Positions 56,331-64,000 of a stretch of DNA of 64,000 nucleotides are shown piece after piece. A model generated the notes under the pieces. It was not told where the DNA came from. It saw nothing but the letters and a program-made list of their open reading frames with translations, and searched no databases. A program made the position numbers and the translations under genes. The stretch covers positions 90,453,141 to 90,517,140 of the forward strand of contig OY757904.1 in the NCBI GenBank assembly GCA_963585895.1. Reading direction: 5' to 3'. Position 1 is the first letter of the stretch. Each line of letters starts with the position of its first letter. The stretch is from Sepioteuthis lessoniana (taxonomy: Eukaryota; Mollusca; Cephalopoda; Myopsida; Loliginidae).

Positions 56331-57386
56331 TACCGAAATATTTTTTTAAGTTCGTCCGTGAAATAATTTCCAATGTCAAAAACAGACATGAGGTTAAATG
56401 TATAGAATATATATTTGAGAGAAACTGTAAGGATGATAATCATATTAGGTAATTATTCTATTCGCATTAATAAACTGTAAGTTAGCTAAAATCTTAAACG
56501 AACAAAAGCATGTGTTATACCAGAGACCACAATACCAACAAGTAGAGTGGGGTCTCTTTAATATTTCTGTTTTGGTGTTGTTGGTTAATGATAGGTTGTC
56601 AGCGTCTTTTTAATGCATAATAAATTGCTGACTACAGTGGTCAGGGCTTGACACGTAATGTCTTTGTTCTGTTCTAATTTGAAAAGTAGTGGGGTGCGAA
56701 TATCACTATGTGAGGGAGGCTTGCCTCTTGCGATAAAAACTAAATATTCAAACTGTTCCTCTCCGAAAAAATTCTATTTAAATTTTTCGTGTTCCCGATT
56801 CCCGGTACCAGCAAACGTCATATAATCATCTTCGTCATTTTGTTAATTTTAGACAATGATAGCGGATGTTGAATAGTGACTGTATAACATGAGTATTTTT
56901 GAATGCCCAATTAGTAGACGGATTTTCCAATGTTAGTCTTTCTGTGAAAATTTGTGTTGCTTTGCCGAACACGTCCCAACTCCTCACTTCTCTTCAATTG
57001 GCCTCCTCTCTGTTCAGTTGTCTTGTCGCCATCTTTGGTGAGTAATGACAACAACCACAACTTCATGTATACATATTACTTTTATCTATCGGAGAATTTT
57101 AAACAGGGAAACACTTAGAGCAAGTGGTGCGTTCAACCACTAGTTATGAGTGTCTCTCGCAAAATAACATCTTTTCTAACTCAAGAACTTTTTGGTCATC
57201 TGACTGAAACTATCCCAAGAGCTGTGGTCTCAGATTGAACTCAAGTTCAACGGTCTTCTTTCATATTGGTTCTGTTTTTTCGCTCAGGACTTGATTTGAA
57301 TGCTACACATCTCAAAAATAGATCTCACCGATCTATAATGTAACACTCTGAAATAAAAATTTTCCTCTCGCTGGGTCACACTGAAA
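56331..57386 (-). other. Decayed gag/protease region of the Ty3/gypsy element
   Basis: By position this should encode Gag and protease, but I could not read any nucleocapsid knuckle or protease motif with confidence. Confidence 0.4.
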
Positions 57387-57590
57387 TTACATTATTTTGT
57401 TTGCAATAATATCCGCTGAATTTGTATTAAAATCCTTTATAATCCTAGAAATAACAGCGGTTGAGTTTGGAATTGTTGAGTCATCGCAGTCAATAACTAT
57501 TGTGGTGACTTTTGAAACTATTCTTGTGGATGGTTTAAAATCTGCTTTAGCATGTCTATTGAAAATGCCAAGTTGATTTTGAGATCTCAT
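57387..57590 (-). pseudogene. Start of gag, Ty3/gypsy element
   Basis: The 67-codon frame begins with an ATG 16 bp inside the 5' LTR (GGCAACGAGGATGAG on the minus strand, near 57585-57600), the context in which gag of this group usually starts. The peptide has no recognisable domain and stops early. The stretch between LTR and ATG should contain the primer-binding site, but I cannot assign the tRNA. Confidence 0.5.
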
Positions 57591-57606
57591 CCTCGTTGCC
57601 GAAATT

Positions 57607-57850
57607 TGTCATATCCCAGACTGTTAGGATCAACGAATAATAAAAATAAACAGTAAGATTTATTTTTAACCCAAACAATATTTGCGTTTATTCTCACCGA
57701 TCATGATACAGGAGGCTGGAAAAATATTAGATATTAACAGTCCATTTGTGTGTGTGTTTATGCAACCATTTTGTTTTTCTCTTCCTCCAACCCGCTTCCT
57801 TTAATGAAGAGTTTTATCGTTTCTTTAGAGTTATCACCCCAAACTACACA
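57607..57850 (-). repeat. 5' LTR of the Ty3/gypsy element
   Basis: In plus orientation it runs from TGTCATATCCCAGACTG to CCCAAACTACACA, i.e. TG...CA on the element's strand, and is similar along its length to 52692-52933. AATAAA occurs on the minus strand within it (near 57676). Confidence 0.75.
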
Positions 57851-58966
57851 AGTTCCTTTTTTTGGAATAATAATAAACCTTCAGATGTAGAATTGGGTTA
57901 AGGGACTTATTCACAAACCATTGGGGATTGCTTTTTGCAAATAAAATTTCAATCATTTCCTACCCACCTCACAATATATGTATATGTGGAAAGTTTAGAA
58001 TCTCATAGAACGATTGATCTATTTCTGTGACTTTGGTTTGAAGGATTAAAAAAATGGTGAAAGGAATAATATAGCAAGTTTGGGTCAGTGAATGGAACTA
58101 GTTATATTAAAGATAGGATAGTGCAAACCAACCTTCAAACTAACTAATTTTAAGCTTTGTTATTTAAATGCAATCAAAGTATCTTCTGATTTACTAATAT
58201 GCTTCATGCCCACTCACTGGCAAAACAAATAAATACATAAAGCACTTGGGAAGAAAATCCAACGAGTATACATTTCAGTTGAAAAAAAGAAAATATTAAC
58301 CGGATGTTATCTGAACGGTGGCTCATTACAAAATGAATAAAACACGTCGCTGCACAGGTAGGCTCCATGCATACATCCACCTTGAATGTAAAAATGAACT
58401 CACTAGTAAAAAAACGTTTTTTCAACCAATCAAATACCTTCCCTACAAATCCTTCCGAAGTCGATTCTTTCCCCAGCAGAGCGACAAAAAGAGGCACACA
58501 GATAGTTAAAAGCTGTTGACCCCACTCCTCGGACAAGGGTAGAGACGACCGCTTGTTGACCAACGAAACCATACCTCCTCAACATGCTGAACCTACCAGA
58601 AATGGGTCACTCACACCACACATACTAGACAAATAACAAACTTACACCCACTAACTTCCTGACCCCGTCAAGAGAGAAAGAACGCTATTCCTTCCAGGGA
58701 CTACGAATTCTGCACGACACAGCCTCTGTTTATTTCATAACCAAATTTATCAAAAATTGTCCATCATAATTTTCCTTACTACTAAACGTTTGTCTATAAC
58801 AGCCTCGTGCCAGATGTCCATTTTTGTAGAGAGATTTTGTTTTCAGAGACTTGTTTATATTAACACAAGAATGACTTTCCCCGATTGCTAGGAATCATAG
58901 GTTTTGGTCTACAATCCTTCCAAATTGTACGCTTGTTTATTTCTTTGTTTTAATTAACAGACTTTT
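57851..58966. other. Non-repetitive stretch with one possible coding frame
   Basis: The minus-strand frame at 58204-58572 is described separately. The rest shows no feature. Confidence 0.35.
58204..58572 (-). CDS. Unrecognised 122-codon frame, possible first exon
   Basis: The frame starts MVSLVNKRSSLPLSEEWGQQ and its first ~46 codons have a balanced, protein-like composition with a hydrophobic stretch 'LLTICVPLFVALLG' that could be a membrane segment or signal anchor. After codon ~46 the DNA reads AAG/GTATTTG, a plausible splice donor, and the downstream part of the frame becomes less protein-like. So the real coding part, if any, may be only the first half. No domain was recognised. It is the least repeat-like frame in the window, but there is no independent support. 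Confidence 0.25.
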   Translation of the reverse strand: MVSLVNKRSSLPLSEEWGQQLLTICVPLFVALLGKESTSEGFVGKVFDWLKKRFFTSEFIFTFKVDVCMEPTCAATCFIHFVMSHRSDNIRLIFSFFQLKCILVGFSSQVLYVFICFASEWA

Positions 58967-60790
58967 TTGCGGTGATGACGTGATAAATATGTCATTCGCC
59001 AGTAACGTTTATGAATGATGTGACTGACGACAAAATAGACAAAGGATGACAAAGACAAGAAGGTAAGTTTAAAACACCAGGCCTTTATTCTACACAAAAT
59101 GTTTGCCTGTGTGTATGGTCGCTGCAGTTGCTAAGTGTCCGTGTAGTTCCAACGGTGTTGAAAGTCGGTGGGGTCGTACATACGTAGACATGGCTGTCTA
59201 AAAGTTCTTTTCGACAACAAGTCTAGAAGATAAGGATAGAGGTTTGGTACTCTGAGCAGGTCGTAGGTATATTTGCGTGGTCAGGAATCTGGAGACGGTC
59301 GTAGTAGTGGACGCAGTTGCGGAAGCTGGATGATCGATGTCCCAGTTAATTTAGTTGCGAGTTAACCGGGGGTGTATCTCCATATGGCCTCCGTGTGCGA
59401 AAGATAGTCTGAGCATGTTGTCGCTCGTTGACTTGAGTGCTGCTGCATAGTCTGGTGATGCAGGAACTGGTCTGCTACAAGAGAAACTGGTCTACTGTAA
59501 GTGTTGCTAACTACTGCCTGTTTGCGAGTTTTGTTGTGATTGATCGAATCCTGACATCGGCTTTTGTTGTATTTTGACCTTCGGCCCGAGCAACCATGCC
59601 ATTACAAAGTGATGCACCGGAAGGAAGTGACACATTCCGATGGCCAGTAATCGAAAGAGATCGCGTGGGTGGATTTGGCTGATGAAATGGGACAAGGTAA
59701 AGCCCATGATACACTCATAGACTGATGCACTGGAAGAGAGTGACCTGTGAACTGCATGACAGTTATTTCCGCTGGATGACGATCAATCATGCCATTCCAA
59801 AGTGGGCGATCAAGTGGGTGTTGAACTATTATATAACTCAGTCAAGACAGAAGTCAAGTGACAGTTCCAGTTACAGTCGGAGACGGAGTTATATACGAGA
59901 TGTGGTAGGGGACCCTCGGGAACCCCGATGGAGTTTGGGGACCAGAGAAGTTGCTGATAAGATGCAGGAAAGAAAGCCAGCACCCAGCAGAGTGGATCCC
60001 AGGGCCTCCAGTTGAGCATCAGGAGAACGAGAAAGACACAACGTTGACGGCCATAAGAGTGGGGGTCAAAATATTACAGTTTATGTTCGGTCACCAGCTC
60101 CCTCTCACACGCAAACCTTGAGTAACCCTTTCCGAACCCTTGCAATAAAGTGAGAGGTAAATATTTTGTTAAAGAAGTCTTCCTGCGTCTTTATTATTGT
60201 GTCGTTATGATGCTGTAGATGACGATATAACACTTTGCTAAGTCTGTGGCTGTAATTGGTTGGATTCTACGTCGGCTACTTGCTAGTGGGAGAGGTGCTG
60301 ATAAGAAGTGTGCTTCTACTAGTGGAAAGAAGTTCGTGTCTCTCGCTTCCAGGCACGAAGCTCGCCGCTGACTGAAGGTTTGTGGTCAATGACTGGCTTT
60401 ATGTAGAAGTGAAGGGCTGCGTATCGGATGGTCTACCACGTGTGTGAGTGGCGAAAATTTCCTGTTGTCGAAACAAGACGTCTCTTTTTAATATATGAGT
60501 AATAATGAAATATATCACTATACTGACGGGAGGAGCTTACAAATGCAACCTGTTTTGTTCTGCAATTAGAGGCAATCTTCTAGATGATCTACAGAATTGA
60601 TTTATCTCTAAAATAGCCTTCATGTTGGTTACGGAAAATTACACTCGCCAATGAAATGGTGGCGTTATTATTGATACCAGGATTTGTCGTTTCCGGTAGG
60701 AGTGAAAAATTCCTTTAGCTGACGTCATAGAGGGCTCTTTGTTTTTTTCCACGGGGATTTTAGATTTGAGAAGCCGGAGGGCTACGATAA
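58967..60790. mobile_element. Family B LTR-like repeat, copy 2, with a solo LTR inside
   Basis: It shares blocks in order with copies 1 and 3: GATAAATATGTC start, GACAAAGACAAGAAGGTAAG, CTGGATGATCGATGTCCCAG, GTTAACC.GGGGTGTAT, GGCCTCCG, TAGTGGAAAGAAGTTCGTG, TACCACGTGTGTGAG, TAATAATGAAATATATCA and GCCAATGAAATGGTGGCGTT. The minus strand carries AATAAA about 120 bp from the left edge (near 59086). After removing the 668-bp solo LTR the copy is about 1.15 kb. No ORF. Confidence 0.55.
59565..60232 (+). mobile_element. Solo LTR with 4-bp target duplication, nested in family B
   Basis: It begins TGTTGTATTTTGACC and ends GACGATATAACA, so the ends are TGTT...AACA. CTTT flanks both sides (59561-59564, 60233-60236). 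Removing it and one CTTT gives GACATCGGCTTTGCTAAGTC, which aligns with GGCATCAGCTGTGCTGAGTT in copy 3 (near 62200), so the empty site is visible in a relative. AATAAA is at 60144-60149, placing the transcript end in the right third and the orientation as plus. Internal region absent, as expected after LTR-LTR recombination. LTR superfamily not assigned. Confidence 0.75.
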
Positions 60791-61674
60791 TATATAATGG
60801 CCATGTTCTCGCACAAAAATCTTAGACTAGCACCTTGAATTGGAAAGCAAAGACGTACCAACGCAAAAATATAAATTGACTCACTTTTATTTGACACCAA
60901 ATTGTTGCAGGATCGATAAATATATCGATCCCACAAATATTTATGAATTATGTGATTAAGAACAAACTAGCCAAGGAAGATAAAGACAAGAGGGTAGATT
61001 TGGCGAGTCGTACAAGAAAAAGGTTCCGGGAGTATACTCTCAGCAGGTCGTAGATGTAGTTGCATGGTTAGGAATCTGGAGACAGTCGGAGAGGTGAACG
61101 CATCGGTTGCGGTGACTGGATGATCGATGTCCCAGTTAATTTAGTTGCTCGTTAACCAGGGGTGTATGTTGATGTGGCCTCCGAATGCGGAGGATAATCT
61201 GAACAGTGTTGTCTGCTTGTGGGTTGGTCCTTTGTTCAGAGTGTCTATGGCGTCTGGCTGGCTGCTGTATCATCGTCAGGTGGTACCTGTAAAGATCCTA
61301 AAAAAGGATCGAAGATGGGAAGTAAGACTATTTTACCTGAAAAGAACTGAGTGACTTTCAGTATGGTCGCTTTGAAAAAACCTATTGTGTTTTTGAGAGT
61401 GCTGTTGTGTGTGATACTATCCTAGTCACGGTACCAAATGTGATTCATTAGTATCACATTTTCGGATAGTTCGTTTACCAATCCTCTCTGTACCCAAGCT
61501 GTGTTAGAAAGATCCACAGACAAGGAATGACACAATCCATCCGGAAATTCTTCTGACGGTCTGGGTGATCCGTTGGAACAAAGTTGCCTCAGTGTTGGTT
61601 ATTCAAAAACAAGAATTCTCTGTCAACAATTAACAATCATTTATTGTTTGATTTTCAGACAACATACAGTAGCA

Positions 61675-61676
<2 letters not shown>

Positions 61677-61739
<63 letters not shown>
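61677..61739. repeat. (GA)n microsatellite
   Basis: About 63 bp of GA with one AA. Confidence 0.97.
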
Positions 61740-61743
<4 letters not shown>

Positions 61744-62727
61744 TTTAAGGGTCTATGAACAGACACAAAGAGACACGCAACACTCCCCCCAGCACGACCG
61801 AACTCTCTGGATGCAAACTTCTGACAACTGATCGACTGGCTAACTGACTACTTTTTTCAAAATTTGCAAATTTTTATATATTTAAATTCAGGATATCGAT
61901 GGAGGTGATATCATCTTGCTAAATTATTGTGTCATCTCTCAAGTGTTCAAAATTCACTGTTTTTATTCCTCCAGTCAAACCTATCACAGAAAAGATATGA
62001 ATCCATTTTGTTGACATTTTGGCCTTCCTGTGTTGAACGTTGTGTACTTGCTTAAACTTTCCAATTTGACTTACGTTTCCGCTCAAAGATTTTAGCTAAC
62101 TTAACAGCTAACTGAAAAGTTCATGGCCAAACCAAACCAGGTAATGAAATAATTAACCATCACGGCAACTGTGCCACATGTGATTGGTCGAATCCTGGCA
62201 TCAGCTGTGCTGAGTTTACATCTGTGATTGATTGGATCCTGCTTTGGCTGCTGGCAAGCAGGAGAGGCTCTGGTAAGGGGTATGCTGTTACCAGTGGAAA
62301 GGAGTTTGTCAGATTCCCTCGCCTCCGAGCACGAATGCCCTTTATTTATCCATGTCTTCCACCAGGCAGGATTTAACACGTCTTTTTTTATAGTAATGTT
62401 ATAGAAGCAGGACGAGGTGTCAATGCAGGTCGTTGGTTCACTAGACCGAACAGTCGAGTCACTAGACTCTAGTGCAATGAGAATCTATGCCCCAAAATAT
62501 CTGGGCATCATTTTTGCAATGGAATGAAGTAATCGCTTACACAGCGGTTTCCCTTTGTTCAGAATCGCGCTAGAAGAACTTATGTCCACCAATAAGAAAT
62601 ATTTCCACTTAGTGGTTTGGCCGTTACGTTCAACTTGAAAAATTTGCATACGCCACTCTCGCGAATTCTCCTCGCTCGAGACCGCGTTTTATCTTAAATT
62701 AAGATGTTAGGATAGCCATGTTTTTAT

Positions 62728-62729
62728 CT

Positions 62730-62803
<74 letters not shown>
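62728..62803. repeat. (TGTC)n/(TC)n microsatellite
   Basis: About eight CTGT units are followed by about 42 bp of CT. Confidence 0.97.
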
Positions 62804-62806
<3 letters not shown>

Positions 62807-63335
62807 ATCCCACCACTCATTTTGCACACCAGGCATATACGTGCTTGCTTTGTCAAAAATGGAAAGTCATCTTCTCTTCTACAGTTTTAAATAAAGCTTA
62901 TTTTTGTGCTGCTCCGGGCACAAATTCCCGCCGTTGACCGAATTTTGTGGTCAGTGTCTGCTTTTATATAGCAGAGGAGGGTATCATATCTGATGGGCTA
63001 CCATGTGCGTGAGAAGCAAAAATTCTGTGTTGTCGAAGCAGGGAGTCTCTCTTTTAAATATGAGTAATAATGAAATATATCATTATACTGACGAGATGAT
63101 CTTTCAGGTGCAACCTATTTTCTCCGCAGTTGCAAGTTATCTTCATGATGATCTACGAAATAACCTCCGTGTTGGTAACGGAAAATTCCACTCGCTAATG
63201 AAACAGTGACGTCATTATTGATATCGAAGTTCGTCGTTTCCGGTATTGGTGAGAAATTCCGTTAACTGACGTCACAAATGACTGCATTTTTTAACGTGGA
63301 TTTCAGATTTGAGTAGCCAAGGGCAACGATAAAGT

Positions 63336-64000
63336 AAATGTTATGATCTCAAGTTTGTCTTCAAGTCACTCACTATGAAGTACGTACAAAAACATAACGT
63401 TAGTCTTATTGTGTCCATGGAAATCGTGTGTGGAATAAATATCAGGTTTAGTTTAGTTTTAGTTTGCTATTTTAACAATTGTACTAATAACAAAACCCCT
63501 TGATAGAAAAGCAGTCACCGATTATTTCCGTGAGAAAGGAAGAAATGGTAGGGATTGCATCCTTTGCTTTCTAAAATAGTACTTCTTATGGTCACTAGGT
63601 AACGTGATCAAAGTAGCATTATAAAACGCGTGGCTAAGTCGAAAATCTCTCTGTCTCTCTCTTCGTTTCTGCCTCGACAACCAGAAAGCACGGACAACTT
63701 TGTGCGCCTCCAGACAGGTAGGACTCTCGTCCCTACAAACCTCAAGTCGTACCACGCACGGTACCATGCTTTAACGTAACTCTTTAAACAACTACCTTCA
63801 TTCTGTAAAGAACTAATAAACAACTAGATAGGACTTTCTCTTCGTAATTTACACTTAATATTTCATGTAATTCCTCCATCCTTTCTATTTAGATGGAAAT
63901 ACCTTGGAAATAAATGTTTGTTCTTAATTCATTGTGAATTGTTTTTATGGCTTAGACGAGGAAATCTTAAACCATAAAACATTTCTTTTCTTACAAGTAT
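63336..64000. other. AT-rich DNA, nothing recognised
   Basis: Short minus-strand frames at 63522-63823 overlap one another and have no known domain. Confidence 0.4.

Larger units (their letters stand above)
52692..57850 (-). mobile_element. Decayed Ty3/gypsy-type LTR retrotransposon
   Basis: Two similar sequences, 52692-52933 and 57607-57850, lie in direct orientation and enclose, on the minus strand, a gag start (57387-57590), RT (55375-56330), RNase H (55040-55330), integrase N-terminal part (54560-54800) and integrase core (53640-53992), in the usual Ty3/gypsy order. A purine-rich tract lies next to the downstream LTR. Stops and frameshifts are present in every domain and key catalytic residues are changed, so the element cannot be active. 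A SINE (52990-53235) and a CpG-rich insert (53999-54549) have since landed in it. No target duplication could be seen outside the LTRs. Confidence 0.8.
60903..63335. mobile_element. Family B LTR-like repeat, copy 3
   Basis: It starts TGTTGCAGGATCGATAAATA (with ATATCGATCC completing a short inverted repeat) and follows the block order of copy 2: AAAGACAAGAGGGTAGAT, GCAGGTCGTAGATGTAGTT, GATCGATGTCCCAG, GGTGTATGTTGATGTGGCC, GATTGG..GAATCCTGGCATC, ACCAGTGGAAAGGAGTTTG, GGGCTACCATGTGCGTGAG, TAATAATGAAATATATCATT and CTGACGTCA. On the minus strand the left edge ends ...GCAACA and continues ATTTGGTGTCAAATAAAAG, which looks like a primer-binding site and favours an LTR in minus orientation. It carries a (GA)n and a (TGTC)n/(TC)n microsatellite. 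Longer than the other copies, probably from insertions I could not delimit. Confidence 0.5.

Overview
This window looks like intergenic or intronic DNA from a large, AT-rich, repeat-dense animal genome. No complete host protein-coding gene, rRNA or tRNA gene could be supported. Long (TA)n, (CA)n and (GA)n microsatellites, an RTE-like LINE ending in (TGA)n, LINE fragments with a restriction-like endonuclease, tRNA-headed SINEs and Tc1 remnants point to a lophotrochozoan. A cephalopod mollusc such as an octopus is my best guess; this is inference from repeat content, not from a marker gene. Left part (1-24.2 kb): a minus-strand fragment of a restriction-like-endonuclease LINE (1-990) carries a 36-bp perfect palindrome. 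A near full-length but broken RTE-like LINE follows (4093-7325), then a Tc1 transposase remnant (13.1-13.4 kb), a hammerhead-ribozyme-like motif (18675-18712), and a tRNA-SINE split by another retroposon ('family A') around a 200-N assembly gap (20.0-21.0 kb). Middle (24.2-44.1 kb): a cluster of five or six head-to-tail 3' fragments of the same restriction-like-endonuclease LINE (24.2-27.1 kb) plus one inverted fragment (27.9-28.3 kb); a complete minus-strand SINE (27.4 kb); a Tc1/mariner-type terminal motif (31.4 kb); a decayed reverse transcriptase (32.2-32.6 kb); a second Tc1 transposase remnant (34.6-35.2 kb); a family A copy with an 11-bp target duplication (36.1-37.2 kb); a short minus-strand RTE 3' end (37.9-38.3 kb); a second long RTE copy that landed inside a family A copy (39.0-41.4 kb); and a second hammerhead-like motif (43967-44008). 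Right part (45.4-63.3 kb): three copies of a 1.2-2.4 kb LTR-like repeat ('family B'), one interrupted by a clear solo LTR with a 4-bp target duplication; family A copies, one carrying about 27 units of a 34-bp minisatellite (48.6-49.6 kb); and a decayed but structurally recognisable Ty3/gypsy element on the minus strand (52692-57850) with two ~243-bp LTRs, a polypurine tract, RT, RNase H and integrase remnants. That element is itself interrupted by a SINE and by a CpG-rich LTR-like insert. These elements are layered insertions rather than a cooperating gene set. The nesting gives a relative order: SINE before A in one place and A before SINE in another; A before RTE; family B before the solo LTR; Ty3 before the CpG-rich insert. 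The observations most worth checking are the two hammerhead-like motifs, the shared 3' tail and reciprocal nesting of SINE and family A, and the two fold-back inverted duplications inside copies of the same LINE family.
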